A stretch of DNA of 64,000 bases from an uncultured Lachnospiraceae bacterium (GCA_934364805.1 CAKRMH010000001.1:1-64000); one strand, 5' to 3'. Counted from the first letter of the stretch, positions 51,579 to 60,523 are shown. Numbers and translations are program-made. Notes: generated by a model not told the origin, from the sequence alone.

Positions 51579-53372
51579 ATGAATAAACTGATTGATATCA
51601 TCACAGATGAAGTGACCAAGGCATTCGTTGCAGCAGGATATGATGCAAAATACGGAAAAGTTACATTATCAAACAGACCGGATCTGTGTGAATACCAGTG
51701 TAATGGAGCCATGGCTGCCGCAAAAGAATATAAATGTGCACCGTTTATGATTTCCGATAAGATTGCAGAAGCACTTTCCGGGAATCCGATGTTTGCTATG
51801 GCAGAATCTGTAAAGCCGGGATTTTTAAATATCAGGATCTCAAATGAATACCTTGCGGAGTACTTAAATTCCATGCAGGAAGATGAAGGCAGATATGGCT
51901 GTGAAAAGGCTGCAGAGCCAAAAACGATCATGATCGACTACGGCGGACCAAACGTTGCAAAACCACTTCATGTCGGACATCTGCGTTCGGCAATTATCGG
52001 TGAGAGTGTAAAAAGAATCGGTAAATTCATGGGTCATCATATGATCGGCGATGTGCATCTTGGGGACTGGGGTCTTCAGATGGGACTGATCATTACAGAG
52101 CTTAAACTCAGAAGACCGGAGCTGGTATATTTTGACGAGAACTTTGAAGGAGAATATCCAAAAGAGGCACCGTTTACAATAGCCGAACTTGAAGAAATCT
52201 ATCCGACAGCAAGCGGCAGATCCAAAGAAGATGCAGCATATAAGGAAGCTGCAATGCAGGCAACATATGAATTACAGCATGGAAGAAGAGGCTATCAGGC
52301 GCTTTTAAAACACATTTTAGATGTATCCGTAAGTGACCTTAAGAAAAACTATGAGAATCTGAATGTATCTTTTGAATTGTGGAAGGGAGAATCAGATGCC
52401 CAGCCATATATTCCGGATATGGTTCAGAAAATGAAAGATGACGGATATGCATATATCAGTGATGGAGCGCTTGTGGTGGATGTAAAAGAAGAGACAGACA
52501 CCAAGGAGATCCCTCCATGTATGATCTTAAAGTCAGATGGAGCCTCACTGTATAACACAACAGATCTTGCAACAATGGTATGGAGAATGAAGGATTATCA
52601 TCCAGACGAGCTGATCTATGTTGTTGACAAGCGTCAGGAACTTTATTTTACACAGGTTTTCCGTTGTGCAAGAAAGACCGGTATTGTAAAACCGGAAACC
52701 AGATTGAAATTTCTTGGTTTTGGTACAATGAACGGCAAAGATGGTAAGCCATTTAAGACCCGTGAAGGCGGCGTTATGCGTCTGGAATATCTGGTTTCTG
52801 CGATCAACGAGGAAATGCTCAAGAAGATCACGGAGAATCAGAAGAGCAAAGAAGATCTTGACATTGACCAGGAAGAAGCAGTACGTACTGCAAAGACAGT
52901 GGCATTATCAGCAATCAAATATGGAGATCTGTCGAACCAGGCAAGCAAGGATTACATTTTTGACATTGACCGTTTCACTTCTTTTGAAGGAAACACAGGA
53001 CCATATATTTTATATACGATCGTCCGGATCAAATCCATTCTTTCCAAATATGAGGCTATGGGCAAAGATGTTTCAGCATGCAGCTCTGTGATCAAAGCTG
53101 CAGACTCTGAGAATGAAAAGAATCTGATGCTTGTGCTGTCCAGATTTAATGCCGTCATGGAGAATGCATTTGAGGAAACAGCACCGCATAAGATCTGTGC
53201 ATATATTTATGAGCTGGCGAATGCATTTAATGGTTTTTATCATGGAACCAAGATCCTTTCGGAAGAGAATGAGGAGATCCAGAAATCCTACATTGCGGTA
53301 CTCTGCCTGACAAAAAGCATTCTTGAGACATGCATTGATGTACTTGGTTTTTCAGCACCGGATCGTATGTAG
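51579..53372 (+). CDS. argS: Arginyl-tRNA synthetase
   Basis: A 597-residue class I synthetase. It has the N-terminal Add1 domain, the HIGH-type motif PLHVGHLRSAIIGE, GDVHLGDWGLQMG, the MNGKDGKPFKTREGG loop in place of KMSKS, and the all-helical DALR anticodon-binding domain at the end. GAGGAGG precedes the ATG. No T-box is found in front of it, in contrast to thrS. Confidence 0.96.
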   Translation: MNKLIDIITDEVTKAFVAAGYDAKYGKVTLSNRPDLCEYQCNGAMAAAKEYKCAPFMISDKIAEALSGNPMFAMAESVKPGFLNIRISNEYLAEYLNSMQEDEGRYGCEKAAEPKTIMIDYGGPNVAKPLHVGHLRSAIIGESVKRIGKFMGHHMIGDVHLGDWGLQMGLIITELKLRRPELVYFDENFEGEYPKEAPFTIAELEEIYPTASGRSKEDAAYKEAAMQATYELQHGRRGYQALLKHILDVSVSDLKKNYENLNVSFELWKGESDAQPYIPDMVQKMKDDGYAYISDGALVVDVKEETDTKEIPPCMILKSDGASLYNTTDLATMVWRMKDYHPDELIYVVDKRQELYFTQVFRCARKTGIVKPETRLKFLGFGTMNGKDGKPFKTREGGVMRLEYLVSAINEEMLKKITENQKSKEDLDIDQEEAVRTAKTVALSAIKYGDLSNQASKDYIFDIDRFTSFEGNTGPYILYTIVRIKSILSKYEAMGKDVSACSSVIKAADSENEKNLMLVLSRFNAVMENAFEETAPHKICAYIYELANAFNGFYHGTKILSEENEEIQKSYIAVLCLTKSILETCIDVLGFSAPDRM

Positions 53373-53389
53373 CCGGGTGAAACATTCAG

Positions 53390-53417
53390 GCATAATTTCA
53401 TAGACAAGTCATATAAA
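53390..53417 (+). promoter_or_regulatory. Candidate SigE promoter of the spoIIIA operon
   Basis: GCATAAT (53390-53396) and CATATAAA (53410-53417) are 13 bases apart and resemble the SigE -35/-10 pattern. The start would fall in the left arm of the argS terminator hairpin. Confidence 0.35.
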
Positions 53418-53418
53418 T

Positions 53419-53454
53419 AAGTCATAGGTAATTTATTTACCTGTGACTTTTTTA
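53419..53454 (+). terminator. Intrinsic terminator of argS
   Basis: A 13-bp stem (53419-53431 with 53437-53449, one G-U) followed by six T residues, 20 bases before spoIIIAA. Confidence 0.82.
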
Positions 53455-53472
53455 TTTGAGGTGATGAGCGGT

Positions 53473-54381
53473 ATGGAGTTTGTAAATATTTTTCCAGTGA
53501 GGATCCGGCAGACGATTCCAAAAGATAAATGGGATGGGCTCGAAGAAATCCGGATCCGTGCAAAGCTCCCGGTGGAGTTTCTTTATGCAGACCGGAAGAG
53601 CCTGCATTTTGGTGTCGTTGAAAAAGAAGAAATAAGGGAGATGATGAATTATCTTTCCGGATATTCCCTGTATGCGATGGCAGATGAGTTGAAAGAGGGA
53701 TTTTTTACAATGAAAGGAGGGCATCGTGTCGGTGTGGTCGGAAGAGTGGCAAGAGAGGAAGCCAGCCAGACTGGAAAAAACGGAATCTGCGGGATATATG
53801 ATTTCAGTGGACTGAATATCCGGATCGCACATGAAAAAAAGGGATGTGCAAAACAACTTGTTCAGCAGATCCGACAGGGGGACAGCATACATAATACGCT
53901 GATTCTGGCGCCTCCAGGTGCTGGAAAGACAACATATCTGAGAGACAGTATACGGATTTTATCCTATGGTGATCCGGAACATATGGGACTTAAGATTGCA
54001 GTTGTGGATGAACGTTCGGAAATAGCTGCGTGTTATCAGGGAATTCCACAGAATGACCTGGGACCGAGGACGGATGTACTGGATAATTGCCCGAAGGAGC
54101 GTGGAATATTTATGATGCTGCGGTCAATGTCTCCACAGATCATTGCCGTGGATGAGCTTGGAAAAGAGGAAGACTTTATGGCGGTATATCAGGCAGTGTG
54201 CTCTGGAAGCAGGATACTTGGAACTGTCCATGCACAGAGAATACGGGAACTTTCCGAGAAACCGTATATGTGCAAAATTCTGGAGGCGGGAATGATAGAC
54301 CGGTTTGTACTGTTAAACAGAGAACTGGATGGAACAAGAAAAATGCAGATATACGATGAAACAATGAGAAGGATATGTTAA
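53473..54381 (+). CDS. spoIIIAA: Stage III sporulation protein AA (SpoIIIAA ATPase)
   Basis: A 302-residue secretion-type ATPase that powers the SpoIIIA-SpoIIQ channel between mother cell and forespore. Walker A is LAPPGAGKTTYLRD and Walker B is QIIAVDELGKEED; the N-terminal third has the family motif IRIRAKLPVEF and GFFTMKGGHRVGV. GAGGTGA lies eight bases before the ATG at 53473; an earlier ATG (53464) falls within the ribosome-binding site. Overlaps spoIIIAB by seven bases. Confidence 0.92.
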   Translation: MEFVNIFPVRIRQTIPKDKWDGLEEIRIRAKLPVEFLYADRKSLHFGVVEKEEIREMMNYLSGYSLYAMADELKEGFFTMKGGHRVGVVGRVAREEASQTGKNGICGIYDFSGLNIRIAHEKKGCAKQLVQQIRQGDSIHNTLILAPPGAGKTTYLRDSIRILSYGDPEHMGLKIAVVDERSEIAACYQGIPQNDLGPRTDVLDNCPKERGIFMMLRSMSPQIIAVDELGKEEDFMAVYQAVCSGSRILGTVHAQRIRELSEKPYMCKILEAGMIDRFVLLNRELDGTRKMQIYDETMRRIC

Positions 54382-54890
54382 AGCTGTTTGGAATATGTGT
54401 GATATTTGGTGGGATTCTGGGAGGAATTGCGAGCTGGAATGAGGACAGAAGGAGAAAGATCTGTGATATGGTCCTGGTGGAACAGTTTGTATCACATGCG
54501 GTATACCGTCTGGAAACGGAGAAGGTTTACGTAGCAGAACTTTTAGAAGTGACAGGAGCAAAAAGCGACAGGCTGAGAGGCACTTTTTTGGATATTGTAG
54601 CAAAAATGCAGAAAAATGACTGTCCATATGGAGAACAGATCTGGACAGAAGGCTGGAGAAAACACCGGACGGAATGGAATTTTTCCGAGCAGTTTTTATT
54701 TCTTGTGATAGAATGCCAAAAAGGACTGTTTGGAGATAATCTGAGAGAAAACATAGACATTTTAAAGCATATCCGGGAACAGATGCAGATACAGATCCAG
54801 GAAGAAAAGGCACAGTGGAGAGAAAAGCAAAAAGTGTTTACACCAGTTGGGATACTTGGGGGAATTATGATCGTAATCATACTTTTATAG
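54375..54890 (+). CDS. spoIIIAB: Stage III sporulation protein AB
   Basis: A 171-residue protein with a hydrophobic segment at each end (residues 3-20 and about 152-171) and a helical middle, as in the type II secretion GspF-like SpoIIIAB. It acts in the mother-cell membrane as part of the feeding-tube complex. It overlaps spoIIIAA by seven bases and precedes spoIIIAC by 12. Confidence 0.88.
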   Translation: MLKLFGICVIFGGILGGIASWNEDRRRKICDMVLVEQFVSHAVYRLETEKVYVAELLEVTGAKSDRLRGTFLDIVAKMQKNDCPYGEQIWTEGWRKHRTEWNFSEQFLFLVIECQKGLFGDNLRENIDILKHIREQMQIQIQEEKAQWREKQKVFTPVGILGGIMIVIILL

Positions 54891-54902
54891 GAGAGGAACG
54901 CT

Positions 54903-55097
54903 ATGGGCATAACAATTATTTTTAAAATTGCGGCAGTTGGGATCATTGTTACGGTTTTAAGCCAGGTACTCAAACACAGCGGAAGAGAGGAACATGCTTT
55001 TTTATTAAGTCTTGCGGGACTGATCATTGTATTATTCTGGATCGTTCCGTATATCAGTGAACTGTTTGAAACAATGGAAACATTATTTTCGTTGTAA
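54903..55097 (+). CDS. spoIIIAC: Stage III sporulation protein AC
   Basis: A 64-residue protein with two membrane helices (starting ITIIFKIAAVGIIVTVLSQVL), one of the small polytopic subunits of the SpoIIIA complex. A GGAGAGG site precedes the ATG. It is the usual third gene of the operon. Confidence 0.92.
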   Translation: MGITIIFKIAAVGIIVTVLSQVLKHSGREEHAFLLSLAGLIIVLFWIVPYISELFETMETLFSL

Positions 55098-55110
55098 AGG
55101 AGGCGGGCAT

Positions 55111-55488
55111 ATTTTAAAAATCGGACTGATCGGAATTGTAAGTGTATTTCTGGGAATGATCCTTCGAAAAGAAAAAGGGGAGTTTGCTATATTGGTTGGA
55201 CTTGCAGCTGGTATCGTGATATTCGTATATGCGCTGGCACAATTTTCCGCAATTTCTCAATTTATCGGGGGCATCTGGGAACAGCTTCCGGTGGAACATT
55301 CCTTTATGATCCAGCTTTTAAAAATGTTAGGGATTACTTACGTGGCTGATTTTTCGGCTGGAATCTGTAAAGACAACGGGTATCAGGCTGTTGGCGGACA
55401 GATCGAACTGTTCGCAAAGCTTTCCATTCTTGCACTTAGTATCCCCGGACTTGCCTATCTTACGGATGTATTGGAGCAGTTCTTATGA
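55111..55488 (+). CDS. spoIIIAD: Stage III sporulation protein AD, probable AUU start
   Basis: A polytopic protein of about 125 residues, with the first membrane segment LKIGLIGIVSVFLGMIL as expected for SpoIIIAD. No ATG, GTG or TTG is available at the right place. AAAGGAGG lies seven bases before ATT (55111-55113), which would put the start exactly at the family N-terminus. In-frame GTG and TTG codons further upstream lie inside spoIIIAC and would add a charged extension. Its end overlaps spoIIIAE by ATGA. Confidence 0.85.
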   Translation: MLKIGLIGIVSVFLGMILRKEKGEFAILVGLAAGIVIFVYALAQFSAISQFIGGIWEQLPVEHSFMIQLLKMLGITYVADFSAGICKDNGYQAVGGQIELFAKLSILALSIPGLAYLTDVLEQFL

Positions 55489-56714
55489 GCGTAAGAAAGG
55501 CGGTTTGGCTGATTCTGATATGGTGTCTGGGGTATCTGGGGATTGGAATGCTGGCAAAAGAGATCTGTTATGCGGCAGATGCTGCGGAAGAAACACAAAA
55601 AGAACAGGAAACAGACAGTGAACAGCAATATCTGGATGAAATTCTTGAACGTCTTGATTTCTCACAGATGGATGCATTTACCGGGCAGCAGCTGCCAGAA
55701 AAATACAGTTTTTCCGATCTGGTAGAAGATCTGATCAAGGAATATCAAATAAGTTTCGATGCAAATGGAAGCGGTCAAAAAGAGCATGACTGGCTGCTTG
55801 ATATTGGAACCTATGTATTAGATCTTTTTTTCTATGAGATTGCAGCAGCAAGACCGATGTTTGTACAGATGCTCCTTCTTGCAATATTGTTTGCTGTAAC
55901 AAACCGGGTATGCATGACTTGCAGCGGATATGTATCCAATATGAGCTTTCTGGTCGTGTATGGGGCAATGATGCTTCTTTTGATGCAGTCATTTTTATTG
56001 CTACATCAGGTGCTGCAGGATGGAATGCAGATGGTCATTGATTTTCTGGAAGCGCTGGTTCCTGCATATGCAACAACCCTGATGTTGTCCGGAAATGCAG
56101 CTTCGGCAGGAATCTTTTATGAGATGACATTTGGAATGGTGCTTTTACTTGAGTCAGCATTCAAATTATTTCTTGTTCCTGCAATCCATGTGTTTGTTCT
56201 TCTGGAATTGGTGGATCATCTGTTTGAAGAAGAAAAGCTATCGAAACTTGCGGAACTGATCGAATCCGGAATTGGAATCTGTATAAAAATTGCGGTGGGA
56301 AGTGCCATCGGGATCAGCACGGTCCAGTCCCTTCTTACGACTGCAAAGGACCGGCTATCCGGAAATATGATCCTAAAATCCGTATCCATGCTCCCGGGAG
56401 TTGGAAATACGATCGGATCGGCAGGTGAAATCGTGCTTGGCTGTGGAATCCTGATCAAAAACAGTGTAGGAGTGGCAGCCGTGATCGTACTGCTTATAGT
56501 CTGTCTGCTTCCGCTTGTGAAGATTTTCAGTTTTACTTTTTTGTACAGGCTGATCGTGGCACTTTTGCAGCCGGTGGCAGATCAAAGACTGGTGGAATGT
56601 GTGCATGGTGTGGCGAGAGGGAGCAGCCTGTATCTTAAGATTATGGTAAATACGATGCTGCTATTTATGATCGTCATATCCATGGTGACAGCATCGACAA
56701 GTTTTATATACTGA
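55485..56714 (+). CDS. spoIIIAE: Stage III sporulation protein AE
   Basis: A 409-residue protein with an N-terminal signal peptide (about residues 1-31), an acidic Glu/Gln-rich extracytoplasmic region, and seven or eight membrane segments from residue 115 onward. It is the large polytopic subunit of the SpoIIIA channel. The motif GVGNTIGSAGEIVLGCGILIKN is conserved in the family. It overlaps spoIIIAD by four bases. Confidence 0.93.
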   Translation: MSVRKAVWLILIWCLGYLGIGMLAKEICYAADAAEETQKEQETDSEQQYLDEILERLDFSQMDAFTGQQLPEKYSFSDLVEDLIKEYQISFDANGSGQKEHDWLLDIGTYVLDLFFYEIAAARPMFVQMLLLAILFAVTNRVCMTCSGYVSNMSFLVVYGAMMLLLMQSFLLLHQVLQDGMQMVIDFLEALVPAYATTLMLSGNAASAGIFYEMTFGMVLLLESAFKLFLVPAIHVFVLLELVDHLFEEEKLSKLAELIESGIGICIKIAVGSAIGISTVQSLLTTAKDRLSGNMILKSVSMLPGVGNTIGSAGEIVLGCGILIKNSVGVAAVIVLLIVCLLPLVKIFSFTFLYRLIVALLQPVADQRLVECVHGVARGSSLYLKIMVNTMLLFMIVISMVTASTSFIY

Positions 56715-56723
56715 GTGGGGACA

Positions 56724-57017
56724 ATGGAAACAATTATATCTTTTATAAAAAATTTCTTTGTACTTATGCTGATCCTTTTTGTTTTTACTTATCTCGTTCC
56801 AAAGGAAAGATACCAGAAGTATTTTCAGTTTTTTATCGGAATATTTATGGCGGTGATCCTGCTTGCACCGGTTGTAAAATGGATTACGCAGGATGATACG
56901 AAGGCAGCATACCGCAATCTGGAACAGATCACGGATCGATTAAATGAAATTGAATTCAGTGAAGAAAATGAGGAGGATATTTTTGAAATTTTCTACATGG
57001 ACAATAATACGGAATAA
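56724..57017 (+). CDS. spoIIIAF: Stage III sporulation protein AF
   Basis: A 97-residue protein with two membrane segments (about 5-22 and 36-55) and a short acidic C-terminal domain, shorter than Bacillus SpoIIIAF (about 206 residues). The ATG at 56724 is taken; a GTG at 56715 directly after the spoIIIAE stop is an alternative. Its end overlaps spoIIIAG by 35 bases. Confidence 0.8.
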   Translation: METIISFIKNFFVLMLILFVFTYLVPKERYQKYFQFFIGIFMAVILLAPVVKWITQDDTKAAYRNLEQITDRLNEIEFSEENEEDIFEIFYMDNNTE

Positions 57018-57540
57018 GATCCGGCATATGAAGGGACAGGACTGGCTGATTGTCATATTGATCGGTATGCTGATCCTGATTGCTGCAATCCCATCGGGAA
57101 GTGGGTCAAAGATTGGAAAACAGGATACAAAAGAAAACAGCGGAGAAAAAAACGGTAAAGCAGACGGGAAGGCGGAGGACAATGAACGGGAATATGCAGC
57201 ACAATTGGAAACAAAACTGGAAGACATACTGGAAAAGATGGAAGGTGTGGGAAAAGTGGATGTCATGATCACATTGAAGGACGAAGGAGAGACGGTTTTG
57301 GACAAAGATGTTTCGTCAAATTCTGAGTCTTATCAGGAAAATACGGTTATTTTTGACTCGGGGAATCAGAACAGTCCTTATGTAACGAAAGAGACTGCAC
57401 CACAGATCGAGGGGGTTGTGGTCGTGGCGGAAGGTGGAAAGAATGCGGCAGTACAGAGCCGTATCATGGATGCGGTGACAGCACTGTTTGGTGTGGAGGT
57501 ACATAAGGTAAAAGTTGTTCCGATGCAAAATGTGGAATAA
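56983..57540 (+). CDS. spoIIIAG: Stage III sporulation protein AG
   Basis: A 185-residue bitopic protein: short basic start, membrane segment (about residues 20-36), a Lys/Glu/Gly-rich linker and a C-terminal ring-building domain (GVGKVDVMITLKDEGE, GVVVVAEGG). SpoIIIAG forms a large ring in the intermembrane space in Bacillus. The TTG at 56983 follows AGGAGGA by five bases; ATG codons at 56944 and 57028 lack such sites. It starts inside spoIIIAF. Confidence 0.85.
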   Translation: MKFSTWTIIRNKIRHMKGQDWLIVILIGMLILIAAIPSGSGSKIGKQDTKENSGEKNGKADGKAEDNEREYAAQLETKLEDILEKMEGVGKVDVMITLKDEGETVLDKDVSSNSESYQENTVIFDSGNQNSPYVTKETAPQIEGVVVVAEGGKNAAVQSRIMDAVTALFGVEVHKVKVVPMQNVE

Positions 57541-57554
57541 TCATGATTTGTGAG

Positions 57555-57583
57555 GCATATTTTGGTGAGGCGGAATATAAAAT
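57555..57583 (+). promoter_or_regulatory. Candidate internal SigE promoter before spoIIIAH
   Basis: GCATATT (57555-57561), a 14-base spacer and TATAAAAT (57576-57583) match the SigE -35 fully and the -10 at six of eight positions. The start would be near 57590, 30 bases before spoIIIAH. Confidence 0.4.
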
Positions 57584-57619
57584 GATAATAGTTGAATAGT
57601 CCATACAGGAGGAACCACA

Positions 57620-58306
57620 ATGAAGAAAATTTTTCACAAAAATCAGGTGATCATTACCGCACTTGCATTTCTGATCGCAATCGCAGGATACATAAGTTAT
57701 GACAGAAGCGGTCTGGCAGATAACGGCGCCACGAGTGCCAGCGCAGATTCGGTAAAAGATGGATATGAAATTGATAATTCTGATCATGAGATCTATCAGG
57801 AAATCGAAAATACGGAGGCTGCTGGAGAAGATGTTGCAATGGAGACAGGAACCGAAGAAATCATAAATCCCGGGGAAACGGTGCTGACGGGGGCGCTGGC
57901 AAACAGTGTTGATTATGCAGCAGAAGTGAAATTGAACCGGGAGCAGGTCCGGTCAAAAAATAAGGAAACGTTACTCGGAATTATCAATAATGAGAACATT
58001 ACCGATGAACAAAAACAGGTCGCCGTGGATCAGATGGTCCAGCTCACAGATATAGCAGAGAAGGAAGCAAATGCAGAAATGATGCTGGAATCCAAAGGAT
58101 TTACAAATGTGGTTGTGAGTATGAGCGGGGAAGAATGTGATGTTGTCCTTGACATGGGGGATGTCACTGATGCGAAGCGGGCCCAGGTGGAGGATATCGT
58201 GAAAAGAAAGACGGGGGCAGAAGGGCAGAATATCGTGATCACTACGATCAGTTCGGATGGCAGTAAGCAGGAGGGGACGGAAGGAACAGAGCAGAAGGCG
58301 GAATAA
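57620..58306 (+). CDS. spoIIIAH: Stage III sporulation protein AH
   Basis: A 228-residue bitopic protein with a membrane segment (about residues 8-25), an acidic linker of about 60 residues, and a C-terminal YscJ/FliF-like domain (EAEMMLESKGFTNVVVSM region, then VVLDMGDVTDAKRAQVEDIV). In Bacillus it binds forespore SpoIIQ across the septum; in many clostridia SpoIIQ is replaced, so the partner here is uncertain. AGGAGG precedes the ATG, 79 bases after spoIIIAG. Confidence 0.92.
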   Translation: MKKIFHKNQVIITALAFLIAIAGYISYDRSGLADNGATSASADSVKDGYEIDNSDHEIYQEIENTEAAGEDVAMETGTEEIINPGETVLTGALANSVDYAAEVKLNREQVRSKNKETLLGIINNENITDEQKQVAVDQMVQLTDIAEKEANAEMMLESKGFTNVVVSMSGEECDVVLDMGDVTDAKRAQVEDIVKRKTGAEGQNIVITTISSDGSKQEGTEGTEQKAE

Positions 58307-58332
58307 AATGGATATGGAAATTGTGAATTTTA

Positions 58333-58361
58333 TTGAAATACAGAGAATTTTGGGATATACT
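58333..58361 (+). promoter_or_regulatory. Sigma-A-type promoter for prfC
   Basis: TTGAAA (58333-58338) and TATACT (58356-58361), 17 bases apart. Confidence 0.65.
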
Positions 58362-58446
58362 ACAAAATAGTATGCTAAAATAGAAAAAAATAAATAGACA
58401 TATAGCTGAAACATGAAGGATCAGCTTGAGTTTGGAGGATATATTT

Positions 58447-60039
58447 GTGAGCGACTTAAGAAAAGAAATTGAAAAAAGACGTACATTTGCCATTATTTCC
58501 CATCCGGATGCCGGAAAAACAACACTGACAGAAAAATTCCTGTTATACGGAGGAGCAATCAATCTTGCAGGATCGGTAAAAGGAAAAGCAACCGCCCGTC
58601 ATGCGGTTTCTGATTGGATGGAGATCGAAAAACAAAGAGGTATTTCCGTTACATCTTCTGTTCTTCAGTTTAATTATGGCGGATATTGTATCAATATTCT
58701 GGATACGCCGGGACATCAGGACTTCTCAGAGGATACGTATCGTACGCTGATGGCTGCAGATTCGGCGGTCATGGTAATCGATGGAAGCAAGGGAGTTGAG
58801 GCGCAGACACGTAAACTCTTTAAGGTCTGCGTCATGCGCCATATCCCGATCTTTACATTTATCAACAAGATGGATCGTGATGCCAATGATACCTTTGAAC
58901 TTTTACAGGATATTGAGAATGAGCTTGGAATCGAGACATGTCCGATCAACTGGCCGATCGGTTCCGGAAAAGAGTTTAAGGGTGTGTATGACCGGAATAC
59001 AAAGAAGGTTATGACTTTTTCAGATACTTTAAAGGGAACGAAGGAAGGATCGGAAAAAATCATTGATATTGATGATCCGGCACTGGCTGATGAGATCGGA
59101 GAGGACTTCAGGGCACAGCTTCTGGATGAGATCGAGCTTCTGGATGGAGCAAGTGCAGAGTTTGACCAGGAACTGGTTTCCAAAGGAGAACTTTCTCCTG
59201 TATTTTTCGGATCTGCGCTTACCAACTTTGGTGTTGAGACATTTTTGCAGCATTTCCTGCAGATGACTTATGCACCGTTGGCACGCCAGTCAGATCAGGG
59301 AGAGATTAATCCGTTTAGCGAGGATTTTTCAGCATTTGTCTTTAAAATCCAGGCAAACATGAATAAAAATCACCGTGACCGTATTGCTTTTATGCGTATC
59401 TGCTCCGGAAAATTTGAAGCGGGAATGGAAGTATATCATGTGCAGGGGGGAAAGAACATTAAATTATCCCAGCCACAGCAGATGATGGCAGATGAGCGTA
59501 AAATTGTGGAAGAGGCATATGCGGGAGATATCATTGGTATTTTCGACCCGGGAATCTTCTCAATCGGAGATACGCTGACGACGGCAAAAGACAAGTTCCG
59601 TTTCGAGGGTATTCCGACATTTGCACCGGAGCATTTTGCTAGGGTACGTCTTGTGGATTCCATGAAGAGAAAACAGTTTGTGAAAGGGGTTACACAGATC
59701 GCCCAGGAAGGTGCAATCCAGATATTCCAGGAATATAAGGGCGGAATGGAAGAGATCATTGTCGGTGTTGTCGGTGTTCTTCAGTTTGATGTATTAAAAT
59801 TCCGTCTGGAAAAGGAATATAACGTGGAAATCCGTCTTGAGAACCTTCCATATGAACATATCCGCTGGATCGCAAATAAGGAGGAAGTGGATATGGACAA
59901 CCTGACCGGAACTTCGGATATGAAGAAGGTTATCGACATGAAGGGCAATCCATTGCTCCTCTTTATCAATGCATGGAGTGTAGGCATGGTTCTGGATCGT
60001 AATGAGGGTCTGAAACTGGAAGAATTCAGCAGAAATTAA
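58447..60039 (+). CDS. prfC: Peptide chain release factor 3
   Basis: A 530-residue translational GTPase that recycles RF1 and RF2 from the ribosome. G1 is SHPDAGKTTLTE, the switch region has QRGISVTSSV, G3 is DTPGHQDFSEDTYR, and G4 is NKMD. Domain II/III sequences fit RF3 rather than EF-G. The start GTG (58447) is supported by TTGGAGGA seven bases upstream; a TTG at 58426 is not. The gap to the thioredoxin-like gene is 20 bases. Confidence 0.95.
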   Translation: MSDLRKEIEKRRTFAIISHPDAGKTTLTEKFLLYGGAINLAGSVKGKATARHAVSDWMEIEKQRGISVTSSVLQFNYGGYCINILDTPGHQDFSEDTYRTLMAADSAVMVIDGSKGVEAQTRKLFKVCVMRHIPIFTFINKMDRDANDTFELLQDIENELGIETCPINWPIGSGKEFKGVYDRNTKKVMTFSDTLKGTKEGSEKIIDIDDPALADEIGEDFRAQLLDEIELLDGASAEFDQELVSKGELSPVFFGSALTNFGVETFLQHFLQMTYAPLARQSDQGEINPFSEDFSAFVFKIQANMNKNHRDRIAFMRICSGKFEAGMEVYHVQGGKNIKLSQPQQMMADERKIVEEAYAGDIIGIFDPGIFSIGDTLTTAKDKFRFEGIPTFAPEHFARVRLVDSMKRKQFVKGVTQIAQEGAIQIFQEYKGGMEEIIVGVVGVLQFDVLKFRLEKEYNVEIRLENLPYEHIRWIANKEEVDMDNLTGTSDMKKVIDMKGNPLLLFINAWSVGMVLDRNEGLKLEEFSRN

Positions 60040-60059
60040 AGAAAAGGTGCGGAAGAAAA

Positions 60060-60404
60060 ATGGTTGAGCTTACAAAGAAAACATTTGAAGAGCAGGTTTT
60101 AATGTCAAAGATTCCGGTTATGATCCTGTTTTACCGGAAAGATGATGCGGAATGCACAAAATTGATGGAGTCGGCAGAAAGAATTGCGGATAAAATGCAG
60201 GATAAGGCAAAAATCTGTAAGGTTGATGTGGATCAGGAGATCGCACTGGCACTGAATTATCAGGTTATGGATCTTCCACTTGTTGTTTTTATGAATTATG
60301 GAATTTTTCAGGAGCGCATTCAGGGGAACACCGAAGAAGAAATCCTTCTGGAAAAATTACAGAAGTTGTGCGATTGTCATGGAACGCAGCAGATCCATTT
60401 TTAA
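60060..60404 (+). CDS. Degenerate thioredoxin-like protein
   Basis: A 114-residue thioredoxin fold. The place of the WCGPC site reads DDAEC: the first cysteine is replaced by Asp and only the second remains. The cis-proline is kept (MDLPLVVFM). Such monothiol forms cannot do standard dithiol exchange and may bind or chaperone partners. It sits after prfC with a short gap, so both are probably co-transcribed, and is followed by a terminator. Confidence 0.75.
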   Translation: MVELTKKTFEEQVLMSKIPVMILFYRKDDAECTKLMESAERIADKMQDKAKICKVDVDQEIALALNYQVMDLPLVVFMNYGIFQERIQGNTEEEILLEKLQKLCDCHGTQQIHF

Positions 60405-60440
60405 AAGCAGTTGACGGATAAAATAGACACAGATATAATG

Positions 60441-60471
60441 AAGACAGTTGATTCGTCAGCTGTCTTTTTTC
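60441..60471 (+). terminator. Intrinsic terminator of prfC and the thioredoxin-like gene
   Basis: An 11-bp stem (60441-60451 with 60456-60466, one G-U), TTCG tetraloop and T tail. Confidence 0.88.
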
Positions 60472-60523
60472 TGATCTGATCGGATGTTTCCCATATAAGA
60501 AAACAAAACTGCATTTTTTATAG

